Notes under the pieces: generated by a model
Databases searched by the model: none
The model's input: only the letters and a program-made list of their open reading frames with translations
Told to the model about the DNA's origin: nothing
Part shown: in pieces, positions 47,240 through 59,014 of the stretch
How the letters are laid out: each line of letters begins with the position of its first letter
Position numbering within the stretch: the stretch's first letter is position 1
Translations under genes and position numbers: made by a program
Assembly (NCBI GenBank): GCA_007258455.2
Contig: VDFB02344338.1
Coordinates: forward strand, 29,006 to 93,005
DNA from: Sequoia sempervirens
Lineage: Eukaryota > Streptophyta > Pinopsida > Cupressales > Cupressaceae
DNA length: 64,000 bases
Direction: 5' to 3'

Positions 47240-47745
47240 TTGAATGATTCCACGCTTTGTCTCTCTAAAGATGAATTTATAGTTCTAAAACATCAATACT
47301 CTTTCACACCTTTCAATAACATTGTGCACATCACCAATAATTATCATATTGATGTTATTAGAATTTCGATTTATGTATACCCAAGCTCCACAATAAAGAG
47401 GGATGGGACAAAGGTTCTTAGGAGGAATATCAAGCTACTAGATATGTCTTTATTTATCATTAATATGACTTTATGGGGCCAATCACTCAAAAGGAAGGTG
47501 CACAACCACACGATATGTACCACTTGCATCATGTTGTAATTGCAATTAAAAATGGGTGTGTCACAGAGTATAATGAAAAGGTGATAAGCACTTTGGTCAC
47601 TACCCACCTGTTTATAAACCCTAACATAGAGGAAGCGCGACTAAAATCTTGGTTTGAATAGAATGAGAATGATGTTATCTTGTCATCTATACAATGTATG
47701 GATGTGTCTCTACTAATTACGAGAGACAATTTCCAATAGTCAAGA
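47240..47745 (+). pseudogene. RPA70-like single-strand DNA binding OB fold (Helitron-type)
   Basis: The first part reads F-N-N-I-V-H-I...H-I-D-V-I-R-I, then S-S-T-I-K-R-D-G-T-K, L-L-D-M-S-L-F and M-T-L-W-G, the order of strands in the second OB fold of replication protein A large subunit. After a frameshift near 47480 it continues V-I-A-I-K-N-G-C-V-T-E-Y-N-E-K-V-I-S-T, then I-N-P-N-I-E-E-A-R-L-K-S-W-F, again typical of RPA70. A TAG at 47659 follows. RPA coats single-stranded DNA; Helitron versions probably assist rolling-circle replication. The broken state rules out a working host RPA gene. Confidence 0.75.
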
Positions 47746-48965
47746 AGAGACTATCCGCATGAAACAACCCATCCAATGCATTGTAAAAGCAACAATAAAA
47801 TTCATATAATTGAATTCATTTTTTATCTAGCTTTTCCCATTGAATTAGACAAAAATTGAAGTAAAAAAAGAGTTCTATAGAATGAGGATGAAATATGGTA
47901 CTATTCAAAGTGCAAAGCTAATTTACAAATTGCAATTACATATACATACTTCAACTAAAGATAGAAAATCATAGAAGTACAATATGGGTTGTTGCTTTTG
48001 AAGAGAAACCACTAACCTAATCAATATGTATACAAAGGACTTATATATGCCACAATTCAAATAGGAAGTAGCAATCAACACTGAGACTATAATCAAAAAA
48101 ATATTTTTTGAACAATTTATATTCACCTCTCATCTACAATTGACGTAAATAGTATTGAAGAATGGTTAAAATCAACCAATGCCAAAGTTGAGAAAATAGA
48201 TTTCATCACAAAAAGCACCTTTTTGTTGGGTAGACTCAGTGATGTGCAATAATAACACCAACTAGATCTATCTTTGTTGCATATCATATGCATGCACATA
48301 TTTGCAAAATTATATATCGTTTTATATATTTGCATTTCAATATTTGTGAATTCACTCTCATGTGCTTTGTTTTCAAAATATATTGTATTCATGTAAATAA
48401 TGTTTGGACCATCTTTCATGAGGTTATTTCTTTATACTACATGATAATTATGTCTCAAATAGTTCTTGAACCAAGGTAATTGTAAATCTCATTGCATAAA
48501 ACTAAAACATGTTTTTTAACATTTATATTTGTCTTTTCTAGTTGTGCACATTCTTTTGGTTAGTAGTATTGATAATGAAACATATTATTTGGTATACAAA
48601 TGACAAGTTCCACCCCTAAAAAATCTTAAATTAAACTCTCTAAAATTGAAATTTGAAATCTACAATGTCGTAAAAGAAGTCAAATCTATTATGCTCACCA
48701 TAAGGAGGAAATAAGTATTTTCATCATATTCAACACAAAAAAAAAACAAATGGGGCAAGCCATATCTTTAGAAAGGACCTAACAACCAACAACTATTATT
48801 TCAAACCATCAAAATATTAGAACACGCAAATCTATAAGATCCCAACATGAAAACAATTATGCCCAAGGTGATTCAATGACTTCACATCAAAAAATGTAAC
48901 ATCTTCACAATGAGAACACAACATTACCAAGAATGACTTCATAACAACTTCTAGAAGATTTTGAT
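47746..48965. other. Unassigned spacer between RPA-like and Rep/helicase relics
   Basis: No domain can be read with confidence. The minus-strand frames at 47923-48419 are unsupported. Confidence 0.35.
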
Positions 48966-51900
48966 ATAGAATAGATGCCTTGTCAAACTTTCAATCATGC
49001 ATGATATGCAATGAATGCTACCCTAGCATGTGTACTCATTGAACAAACAATCATCCAATTTAGACTAGACACTTCAATGAGAGAGACAAACATTGATTCT
49101 TTCCATCTAGCAATATGGACCCAACAAAACAACTAGATGAGTTGAAAAATCTAACCCAAGTGATAGAGATGTACATAGCATCAGTAAATCTTATGGTGCA
49201 AGTGACTTGTACTCATAGAGGGAAATATGAATACAATAGTCACACAATAAGTTTCCCATGAGATATCAAAAGGATAGTAAAATATCGTCCATATAAAATT
49301 ACGAACTTGAATGTCTTAATAGTTCAAAGACTTCATACACAAGGAAACTATTATGATTGTTATGTTAGTACAAGCCATGTGTGAATTGCATTATAATATA
49401 AGATCGCATGTGACCCATACTATAAAGATATTGAAATAGATGATGGCTCATTAGCACAACTCCCTAATACATATACGGACATTTAAAACATGATTCATAC
49501 CATTAATGTTGAAAGTGAAGATATGGTGGTACAATACATTGAATCTACAAGTAGTTAAGATCAACATGAAAATGAAATAACTTACTCATCATCATTTATA
49601 GATAGATTACTAAATAGAAGTCATGAGCTAGAAATCATCGAAGAAACCTTGCTAATTGGAGATGAACTCAACACCTTTATTTATTCGCCACAGTTGTACT
49701 GCTCTCTAATAAATAAATATAATATTGAGGACCTTTTAGATATGGTTTTTCCCATGCTATAATAAAATGGAAGTGTATTGCACCTACAACCTTGATATAG
49801 GAAAGTTGAGATAAATGAATAGTGTTGCTCTTAATGAGGTTTCATTATAGTAGATTCAATAGCCATCCAAGATTTCAATATTTTGTATTGAACATTATGG
49901 TGTGCCACTATAGCCAAGGACTTGTTGGAATGTTTATCAATAGACATGCAAAGGATTGTATACCAACCACCATTGACAGTCTTCATTTCCATATACAACC
50001 ATTGCCTGATACTCAACTAGCATAAAAATTGATGCATTTTAGATCTTCTCTAAGAGGGACACGATCATATTGGAACAAGTTGTCATGGTGAGCTACTAAA
50101 TATGATCAACCAAATAGGATCACCCATTCTCTTCTTTGCATTAAGTGTTGTAGATACTAATGGCCATATTTAAAGCAACTATTTTCAAATGGCATAACAT
50201 CTAGATCACAAACTAACAAAAATCACACAAATAACATAATTAATAACCCACATATCACATCCCTATACCTGCAACAATGGTTCATAATCTTTCGTGAAGT
50301 AATAGAGAAGCTCCTTTGTACAACAAATTATTGGTATAAATACAAATGGAAACATCGAGGATCTACACATGTACATGGATTCCTTTGGCTCTACAATGCA
50401 CTAGGTATGGACAAACTTGACAGGAAAACCATGTAGATGTAGAAAAATAAAAAATCTATGATAAGTTCATCATTGCATGGAGCTCTCATAGTTCATCTAA
50501 AAGAAACAACACATGACATCCATCTTTGCAAGATGATCCTTGCTTACTAAATACAATTAAGATCTTTGAAAATACATTTGATGACTATGAGGATATAATC
50601 AATCGTGTCCAAATGCACACAAAATGTATTGAAAGAACATGCTTATGTAAAAAGGGTCAAATTGTAGAATGTTGATACAAAGCTCCTCAAAACAAATGTG
50701 TTAGCTCTTCTTTGTCCTATGATGATTTTGGCAAGAAAACATATGCCCCTACATTAAATGGTGATAGATTAAACATACACAATCCAAAGATGATTTCAAT
50801 ATGGAGATCTAATATGTATTGCCAACCCATCATTTCAAAAATGCTTGTTCTTAAATACATACCAAATATGTATCTAAAGCAAAAAGGAAATCATAGAGTT
50901 GTATTAATATGGTAACAAGGATATGTAGAAATCAAAGACCAAAAGACCAAGCTCTAACAACATATAGAAAATTCATGACAAAGACTGTCATAGAACAGGA
51001 TATAGGCATGCAAGAAATGTGTTATATGCTATAGAAATTACCACTGGTTATTTGCAATAACTCGTTTATAACATTAAATGTGGGCCAAAAAGTATGCCAT
51101 CGGATCACAAGAACTAGAAATGAAAATGTTTTACAATGGAGCTACCTACATGCAACACCCTCTTGAAATGGAAACAATAGCTCTAGTTGAATCTAAGTGA
51201 TCCTTCTCATTGTTTGCCTGTCGCAAAGGGTACAAGTGGAAAGATATGAAACAAATGACAATTGTCAATGTCTTTCCTCAATTTTGTTATGTTCCAAAAG
51301 AGGATTTGGAACATTTTGAAACATTTTGTTAGAGTGGTCTACTTCTCTATAAGCATTTTCATGAAATTGCCACAAATATAAGTCTCATAAAAACGAAGTT
51401 ATTGCAAATTGGAAGGAAATGAATATAAACAAATACCATGTATGGAATGTCAAGCACATAATTGAGACAAAGGTTAACCATGATGAAGATGAGGGCATTG
51501 ATAATGAGATACACATATGAAATACAATAGAAATGAATAATGGGAGTCGCTATCATAAATGGACCTTGGTAGTAGTGGAAATCTAAATTCCCTTGAATGC
51601 TTGGTAGACATTATTTTGACAATATCAACAAATTGGATGAACATACTATACCCCGACATTTACATTACATTGTACAACTTTTCATAAGCACAAACAAGAT
51701 GTCCCAATGACCAGTCTATATTAGAATTAAATGATCCACCATATGCATTATTTGTCAAACAACTAGCACTTATTATTATTAAAGAACACTATAACATTAG
51801 TTCTTGCAAGAAACCCTTGCATATGATCATTCAAAGGATGGCAAGTGCAAGAAAAATCTATTTGATTCATTGCATCAAGCATGCGCTATGGAGTTTAGTA

Positions 51901-52010
51901 TCACAAAAACATAACCTGCTACTTGTTGCTCCTACAAGAATTGTTGTGTTCAACATATACACCTCAACTAGAAATTGAACCTTTAAGATTCCAATAAAAA
52001 ACTAGCAATT
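48966..52010 (+). pseudogene. Helitron Rep/helicase protein (broken)
   Basis: Read across several frames, the family's landmarks appear in order. N-terminus: C-M-I-C-N-E-C-Y-P, then N-M-D-P, D-E-L-K-N-L-T-Q-V-I-E-M-Y-I-A (about 49105-49185) and H-T-I-S-F-P, as in the DUF6570 part. Helitron N-like part: H-Y-S-R-F-N-S-H-P-R-F and L-R-G-T-R-S-Y-W. Rep core: Y-W-Y-K-Y-K-W-K-H-R-G-S-T-H-V-H-G-F (about 50330-50380), holding the HUH metal site, then V-Q-M-H-T-K-C and I-S-I-W-R-S-N-M, V-L-K-Y-I (about 50795-50870), near the catalytic Tyr. Helicase: K-P-L-H-M-I...Y-L-I-H and L-L-L-V-A-P-T (51800-51940), with the Walker A G-K-S/T lost. Stops and frame changes near 50420 and 50940 and beyond show that it is dead. 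Confidence 0.8.
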
Positions 52011-52027
52011 GCACCTTAGTGTGCAAT
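52008..52027. other. Perfect 7-bp stem hairpin at the end of the Helitron relic
   Basis: ATTGCAC-CTTAGT-GTGCAAT, just after the last readable helicase codon and followed by GGGTACGCCG. It could be an element terminus or the start of a different insertion. Confidence 0.4.
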
Positions 52028-52253
52028 GGGTACGCCGAAGAAGTGTGGAAAGTCAATTAAGATAAATTTTAATCTATTTTTGTACTATACAAAATTATAA
52101 TAATTATTAATTATAAATTTAATCATTTTATGTAATTAACTTTATTTTAAAATATAATATATAATAATAAGTATAAATAAATTATTTATAGTTTATTTTT
52201 TATTATTAAAATATAATCCACATTTCATATAATAAACTTATAAATCAAATTTT
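52028..52253. other. AT-rich spacer
   Basis: No gene seen. A short stretch of mixed composition gives way to almost pure AT before the LINE. Confidence 0.5.
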
Positions 52254-54050
52254 ATGCTTTCTTGCATACAGTTAATGAAAAAGGTGGTTAATCACCTTAA
52301 AGGCTTTCAACGTAAGCTCTTGTGGGAAGGGGCCCATGACAAGAAGAAGATCCCTCTTTTGGGCTGGGAGACGGTTTTGAAGCCAAAAGCCAGTGGAGGC
52401 GCTGGTGTTAGAGATTTAGAAATGCAAAATAAGGCGCTTGGTGCCAAAGTTATATGGAGAATGTACAAATTCCCAGATGCCACCTGGTGCAAGATACTTA
52501 AGGCAAAGTATCTAGACTCTTTGGAAAGTGAAAGGGTGTTCACGATTGCCAATCCGCAGAAGGGGTCAGCGGTTTGGAATTTTTTGTTGAAATGCAGGCC
52601 TATCATAACTGAGCACCTAACTTGGGCAGTGCAGGATGGTAGTAGGGTGGACTTCTGGCATGATTCGTGGAATGGCTACGAACCTTTGGATAAGTTATCG
52701 GCATGGAGGATTCAATAGAATTGTCAGTCTTGCAATATGGGAAGTTTCTGAAGGGCTTATGTAAACTGTTGGCAGGATAGGGGAAGAATTGTATTTGAAT
52801 GGAAAGATTTTTCATTTCTAGGATCATATCAAAAAATTAAGTTGGTTGCCGAACTTGCAAGAAGAGAAATTCATTTCACAAGGCTTCCGGACACCATCAA
52901 GTGGTGTGCGGTCAACACAGGAGAATACTCGCCTAAGCTTGGCTATGATATTCAGAGGGATGTTCTTACAAATCAGGCTTGGCCATCACAACTTTGTTGG
53001 GGTAAGTTTGTGCTCCCAAAAGCTGGGGCGTTTGCCTGGACAGCTTTGTATGAAAGGATACTAACAGGGGAAAGGCTCCAGAGGATTGGCATTCAGGGCC
53101 CTCATAGATGTGTTTTGTGTGAGGGCAGTTTGGAGTCTGCTTCCCATCTTTTGCTCCAGTGCGAGATGGCACAAGCATGCTGGAAATTTTTTTGCACAAA
53201 ATTAGGATGGAGTGGTCCCCTCCAGAACACGATTTATGAAGTTTTTCAAGCTTGGCCCATGCTATACAATGGGTCGGCAATGGCTGGGTTGTGGATGGAA
53301 GTCCCATCTATGATAATTTGGCATTTGTGGAAAGAAAGGAATGCACGTATTTTCACAGAAAAGAAAACATCTTTAAGGGGGGTCCTCGTCAAAATTGAAA
53401 GGGGGGTCTGTGAGCACTTTAATGTCATTGCTAGAAACAAAAAGTACAAGTTTGTTTCGGCATGGGATCAAGGCATGATAAAAAATTGGCCACTCCTAGA
53501 ACCCCCTAAAGGGCACTTGCTTCACAGCAAAGGGGGAAGGGGGCAAGCAAAATGGTGCCTCCCTCCTAGTGGCAGACTAAAGCTGAACTTCGACGGGGCC
53601 TCTAGGGGCAACCCAGGTCCCTCTGGGGCAGGATTTGTCTTGAGGAATGCTAAAGGCGTTGTCATTTGCGCACTCTCCAAAAGATTACCCCCAGGAACCA
53701 ATAATGAAGCGGAATTTGCGGCGTTGCTCGAAGGGCTAAATTACTGTGTTGACAATTCCAAGCGGGACATAGATATTGAAGGTGACTCACAGATTGTGAT
53801 AAAGGCAATAATTTCAAGGTCTACGCCAAACTGGAGATTAAACATGTGGGTTACTAAAATCATTGCAGCCTTGGAACAAGTAGGGGACTACAGCATAAAA
53901 CATGTTTTTAGGGAGGCAAATGGGGTGGCCGATTTGCTCTCGAAGGCTGGCGTGGATCAAAAAGTTGGAAAGATGTTTTCAAATCTTCCTGTGTGCTGGG
54001 CGGGTATGGAGGCTGTTCTGGAAAAGGACTTAAAGGCAAATGTCAGCTAA
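52254..54050 (+). pseudogene. C-terminal part of LINE ORF2 (zf-RVT and RNase H)
   Basis: One frame holds both long open segments (52254-52718 and 52842-54050), separated by a TAG at 52716 and a TGA near 52749. The first segment has the post-RT text L-L-G-W-E-T-V-L-K-P-K and G-G-A-G-V-R-D-L. The second has the zinc-binding R-C-V-L-C-E...S-H-L-L-L-Q-C-E (about 53105-53165), then RNase H: L-N-F-D-G-A-S-R-G-N-P-G (53585-53620), N-N-E-A-E-F-A-A-L-L, I-E-G-D-S-Q and H-V-F-R-E-A-N-G-V-A-D, with all four acidic catalytic residues present. The domain would remove RNA from the cDNA hybrid. The RT core and endonuclease are absent. Confidence 0.88.
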
Positions 54051-54403
54051 GTTCTTTATTGAGCTAGTGGGGGCGATGGCCACGTGGTGTTTCAGGCAGG
54101 GAAACAATGTCCAGGGGTTTGTGGCGTGTTTCATCGTGGCAGGATAAGGGCTGCGCTGGAGTTGTAGCACAGGGGAATGGGATGGCAGCTCTTTTTCTTC
54201 TGGATGGCACGGGTAAGGTAGGACGTAAACGCCCTGTTGGTAGTTTTTGTCTTTACTTTTTAGGCCAATCTGCAGCAAAAGGTGGTAATTGCTCTGTTTG
54301 TAATCTGGAAGCGATGGTTGGTGGATGGTGTAAGTTTCTCTAATGATGTAATTGCTCTATTTTTAATACAAGGTGTGCTACCCACTAAGGTAGTGATTTG
54401 CCC

Positions 54404-54420
54404 AAAAAAAAAAAAAAAAA
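54404..54420 (+). other. Poly(A) tail of the LINE
   Basis: 17 consecutive A residues ending the LINE insertion. Confidence 0.85.
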
Positions 54421-55810
54421 GATTTCAAAACCCTGACTGAAATAGATGCCTTCTAATTGGACCCTTCTCAGTTTCACTGCCACTGACTGGAGTTCGAAAT
54501 TAAATAATAATAAAATATTCATCATCATGCAATTTGAAATCTTAGCATAAAGAGGGCCAACTTTAGAAAATCAGCCATTTAATGCCAAAATATGCATAAT
54601 AAATATTAAATATTATTCAACTTTAGTTGACAAACCGTGATGAAGCTTTAGGCTTCACCGCTAGGACTTCATCGATTCAAAAGTCATCATTCGAGCTCAT
54701 AGGCGCCCATTTGCTCAAGATATTACACTTTTTTATTAACTTCCTACTTTGTAGTCACGAAAGTACAAAGTTGCTAACCGCCATCTTTGACATCGATTAA
54801 TGACCTGCGATGTCAGACCGAATCAGATATTCATCGCTGGCTCACGATAAAGAAGTAATTGTAAGAGACCAGGTGTCTCTCAACCCAAACTAATCATGAT
54901 GAATGCAAATTTTGATGAACCTTGCAAGTTCTGCCCTCAAATTGCTGAATATAGGCTTAGGTTATTTTGTCAAATACTTCACGCAATCTTCTAACTTGCT
55001 GGTCTGGCTATGTCAGTCTGATATAAATGCTTATAATTGATGATAGATGCGCAGATGATGTTTAACGAATGCCTTCCTTAATATCTAAATGAATTACTAG
55101 ATGTAATGCAATCAAATTCAGTGTTTTCAAATGCATATACGGCCTATAGGCATTATGTCAAACAATTGACATACATCCTCATACTTTATTCAAATGATCA
55201 CTCCAACTCCAACTGATGTTATCTTTTATTGAGATGCAAGCCTACAATACTGAGTTCAATGCAAATGCCAAGACTCTTGGCTTACATAATGATCATCAAA
55301 TCTGATTCTGAGCAATGGGTTCCTACAGTAATCATGCACCTGGAGGTGATTGATGATCTGGAATACACCCAGCAGTTTGTAATATGTATGAGACCTCCAA
55401 AAGACCCGTCCAACAGAGACTAGCTTCTGAGTATGATCACATTAAGTCTGAAATCCAATATCAGCAACATGCAACAGTTAAGTTCCCTCTGTTTGATAAC
55501 TGCGACCAGGCTGAAGCTTATGTTATGGGTCTGAGATGACAATGATTCACTGAGAAGCAATGTATAGTCTGAGAATGAACTCTTCCCACCTTCTTCACTC
55601 CAAGTGACTTTCCTCCAAAGACCAGATGTGCCCAGAACTCCAACACAAGTCAAAAAAGAGACTTTACATGAGGAATAAGGAGGCGTTCAGGTCTGATATG
55701 CAAACATCAGCTGCACACAGCCCTTGACCTGTTTATGGGCTTAATGCCTCTTCCCAAAACTCCACAAGAACCCTTCAGACAAGCCCACAAACCAACAACA
55801 AAACCCTAGC
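54421..55810. other. Unassigned DNA
   Basis: The sequence looks less AT-rich than the left part of the window. No domain was recognised in the short frames at 55229-55653. It may be retroelement LTR or leader sequence, since the array just downstream and the motifs beyond are shared with LTR-like DNA. Confidence 0.35.
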
Positions 55811-55954
55811 ACTGTAGCGCGACACTGTAGCGACGGTACTGTAGCGGGCACTGTTCACGCGTTACTGTAGCGATTTCACTGTTCACGGCTACTGTAGCAA
55901 AAACATTGTTGACGCGTACTGTAGCAAATCAACTATTCACGCAGGTACTGTAGC
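55811..55954. repeat. Interspersed array of ACTGTAGC and ACTGTTCACG motifs
   Basis: ACTGTAGC occurs seven times exactly, and between copies 3 and 7 ACTGTTCACG or near variants (ATTGTTGACG, ACTATTCACG) occur four times in alternation. Spacing is irregular (about 13-34 bp). On the minus strand the motifs read GCTACAGT and CGTGAACAGT. Confidence 0.85.
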
Positions 55955-56402
55955 AGCAGATGAAAACTTGCAATCTGTTCTTAAAACCTTGAATAATTTG
56001 TTGATTCTTCACTTGTAAGCACAAATATGACTCCTGTATGAAGCCACCTTACTTAGCAATCTTCAGTTGATCTCTCACAACCTCAGAAAGCTTGACTCTG
56101 AAGAGGTATCGTTCTCCAAAGCCTGAAAAATGCACGAATGTGCAGAAACCCTAGTTTCTTCACAAACTCCACAGCTCTCAATAAAAGACAAATTTGAATA
56201 ATCATATAATAATGAATTCTTTTTGCCCTTTGAAAGCTTTAATAGCCTCTTTGAGAAAATCGACCTATTTTGGCTTTTAAAAAATCATTTAAATATTATA
56301 ATCTTCAATTTGCATTTAATGCCTTCACATTACCTTGGTTTATGTGCACATAATTAATTAATATCATTAAATACACTTTTAATGTGTCATTGGCCCCATT
56401 CG
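55955..56402. other. Unassigned DNA
   Basis: On the minus strand CTAGGGTTTC and AGGGTTTTG-type text resembles plant leader or LTR U5 sequence. No ORF. Confidence 0.35.
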
Positions 56403-56484
56403 AATATAAAGTTAATTTATAACTTTATATTATAATCCTTTTTAATATAAAGTCATTTTATAACTTTATATTATAAACCCTTTT
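56403..56484. repeat. 41-bp tandem duplication, AT-rich
   Basis: AATATAAAGT...ACTTTATATTATAA is present twice (56403-56443, 56444-56484); each copy is itself partly palindromic. Confidence 0.8.
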
Positions 56485-56628
56485 AATTAAAATCATTAAT
56501 GACACATTAAATATTAATATCTCCATAAATATGCATCCGATAGCCATACCAACTGAAACCAAGGTCAATTTTGCCAAACTTTGATTGATCAGACGCCCTG
56601 CCAAAGATAGTAACTCCTGATAGCTGAC

Positions 56629-56646
56629 TTACTATAAATAGTAAGT
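56629..56646. repeat. Palindromic motif CTTACTATAAATAGTAAG, copy 1
   Basis: A 7-bp stem on each side of TAAA. It sits in a diverged duplication with copy 2 (56763-56780), both followed by a stretch with CTGAGTC. Confidence 0.75.
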
Positions 56647-56762
56647 ACACACCACTGAGTCTAGAAACAACTACAAAGGTCCAATCAACGGTCGATACTG
56701 CAAATATGCTCTGTTCAGGTGCCTTGCCATTATTGGAAACCCTGACTCTCCCAAAATAGTAA

Positions 56763-56780
56763 CTTACTATAAATAGTAAG
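56763..56780. repeat. Palindromic motif CTTACTATAAATAGTAAG, copy 2
   Basis: Exact second copy, 134 bp downstream. Related stems occur at 60283-60299 and in the LTR at 62033-62050. Confidence 0.75.
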
Positions 56781-56999
56781 TGTGCCAATCTGAGTCAAAT
56801 AACTTGTGCAAAGGCCAAACCCTAAATCCAGCTGAGGAGTAATGTCCCAAATCACCGGGTAACTGCCACAGGAGACCCCCTATCCATAACTGTTAGCCTA
56901 CGAGGGTCAAATGATAGGCTAATCCTTACGAACTCTGATGCTCACAAAATGGGGACATAGCGAATGTCTGCAGAGTCACACAAAATCCATCATTTAACA

Positions 57000-58300
57000 C
57001 CTCAAAAAAATTAGGCGCCCTTGATTAAATTCATTTACAGTACCAGACACCATTTTCCTAAACTGCCGTCTGATACTTAAAACAACTGCTGACGGCGAAC
57101 GGCTAACCCTGCTGACAGGAAACTGAACTCACTGCATGACTAGAAGCATTCTGCATCCAACAACTGTACACAAGGCATCTGGAAATTGCATTAAGGGCCT
57201 CAAAAGTAAAAGCGCCCCTGGCTTTAGTTGCACTGACAGCGTTTTGACGAAAGTTAAACTTTCCTCCAAGTACCCTACTTTGTCCTCCGATATCTGAGAG
57301 CTGAGATGATCCGATTCGAGCCACGTTTGTTTTAATGGACAGCCAGAAGCATTGAGAAGAGACATCCTCTAGAGGTGACGAAGCAAGAAAACTGCTTCTA
57401 AGACTTCAAATAGAAGGGCGCCTTTCCCAAGATGGAATAAACGACCAGACTTAGCCATTTTGTGAGTTATCTTCACTTTTCAACATTTCACCAAAGACCT
57501 CGCACGTACGAGTGACTGCCAAATCCTGAAGGCTGATGGCTGGGCTCGTTGGATAGATAAAGTAATTACGCTTGAATCCCGTGAAGACTTCGAACGCGAA
57601 CGACCTCATTTGACAGGCCTAAAAGCTAGGCGCCTTTGGCCTCAGAAATACAATGAAATTGATATGCCAGTCCGCCTGTGAAATTATGTGCTTGGTAGAA
57701 CCTCTGCCACGATCACCCGGAACGTCGGATTAATAGGCAACTTGGTGCAACGCGAAGCTGGACTAGAGTAGTACTGACGTCAGGAAGACCTCGTCAGCAA
57801 ACTGGACCATATTAAGGGTCATTTTAACCAGTGCCCCTGAGCTATAGTTGCGCTAGAAATGCAATGAAGAAGCTCAAAGACGTGAAAACTCCATTATAAG
57901 CTCATCTTCAGATGCCGGCTGCCGGAGCTTTGGAACTCGGATGACTGCATTTGATAGCTCATTGGACGAGCAGACTAGTGGTGAAAAGATTGACTGTATC
58001 AGTCATCAGAAAAACCAAAATCCAAACCTCTTTTAAGAAGGGCACCCTCAAGCTATAGGCGCGCTTTTACTAAAAAAGGACAAGTTTTTGCCATATAGAA
58101 CTTTGGAAATTTCAACTTCTGTCGCCAGTTACCAGAGTTACGGGTCTCAGATACCCTCGCTGGATAGCTCGTCGGATAGGTAGGCTAATTCCGAAGAGAT
58201 TGATTGTATTTATGAGCACTTTCAACAAGATCTTGACCTTCAAAAAGAAGGGCGCCCCTGGGCTATAGGTGCGCTTTCTTGCTTTTCTCTGAGAAATCCT
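57000..58300. repeat. Diverged tandem array, period about 198-211 bp, seven units
   Basis: A GGCGCCC-like marker recurs near 57014, 57212, 57418, 57629, 57832, 58042 and 58252, so spacings are 198-211 bp. In the last three units it is followed by GCTATAG[GT][CT]GCGCT, and the units also share segments such as GATAGCTC and GATTGACTGTAT/GATTGATTGTAT at matching positions. Overall unit identity is low, which is why no long repeat stands out. The open frames on the minus strand (57103-57365, 58112-58303) are not genes. Confidence 0.7.
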
Positions 58301-59014
58301 CATAATTTAATCACTAAAAACTCTGTCTTGACCACTGAAATGACCATGCGAAAGCATAGTTGTTGTCGTGAAACGCTCCTCCATCATGAAATGCTTCGTT
58401 CTGAGTCTCTGATTCAAGTTCTGATCAATGAAACTGCCTTTGACTTACAAAATATTGACAAAAACTCCATGCTTGATATTGCCCAAAAACTGTACTTGAC
58501 ATCATTTTAGCAAGGTTAAGACCATTTAAACAAAATGCCTTGATGAAGCAAAAATTCTGGTTTTGGGTACAACACAACACAAACATAATTATTTCCTTTT
58601 GCATTGCTCCCCCTTACTCTATCTCTCCCCCTTTGACATCAATGGCAAAGGGACACTTAGTATACTTCTTTCATGATATGATTCTTCCTCTTTTTTGTGA
58701 TGCTCCCCCTATCTGTAAAGCTCTCCCTTTCTCGGGCTTCCTTTTGCTCTAATTCTCTACGTTTATCTCTTTCACTTGGGTGATATGCTTCCTCTATAGT
58801 TGTCAAAATAAATAATTTGGATGATCTTAAATTTAACACATTAGGAACTTGTTATGCTATCCAACATTCACTAAGCATCTTTACAAAATAGAACATGCTT
58901 TCAACTCTTCACAAAGAATCTTCTCGTGTATGTCATGCTTCCACTTGACATTAATGGCACCATTACATCAACAGGGCCTTGAACATAAGTATAACCATCA
59001 TGTCATCTAACTTG
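58301..59014. other. Unassigned repeat-derived DNA
   Basis: Contains CTCCCCCTTTGACATCAATGG-type text (quoted part only) typical of the leader end of plant copia-like elements on the opposite strand, but no domain could be read. Confidence 0.3.

Larger units (their letters stand above)
47240..52010 (+). mobile_element. Decayed plant Helitron (RPA-like gene plus Rep/helicase)
   Basis: Two relics lie on the same strand, an RPA70-like OB fold (47240-47745) and a Rep/helicase (48966-52010). This pairing is characteristic of plant Helitrons, rolling-circle DNA transposons that encode both proteins. The helicase is readable only through motif Ia and then stops, so the 3' part is missing or diverged. 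Termini (5' TC, 3' CTRR with a hairpin) were not identified, so the boundaries given are those of the coding relics. Confidence 0.75.
52254..54420 (+). mobile_element. 5'-truncated LINE (L1-type) with RNase H and poly(A)
   Basis: The unit starts within ORF2 downstream of the RT core, continues through a zinc-binding zf-RVT region and an RNase H domain, then a 350-bp 3' UTR and a 17-base poly(A) (54404-54420). Truncation at the 5' end is the normal outcome of target-primed reverse transcription. I could not identify a target-site duplication. It is much less decayed than the neighbouring Helitron, so it is probably younger. Confidence 0.85.

Noticed and set aside
47240..47745. Functional host RPA1 gene
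   Set aside because: Frameshift, stop and lack of the other RPA domains; the Rep relic next to it gives a better explanation.
52307..52606. Minus-strand ORF opposite the LINE ORF2
   Set aside because: Antisense shadow of the LINE coding frame; likewise 52966-53307 and 53246-53449.
55811..55954. CRISPR-like array
   Set aside because: Repeats are 8-10 bp with irregular short spacers in plant repeat DNA; no cas genes.
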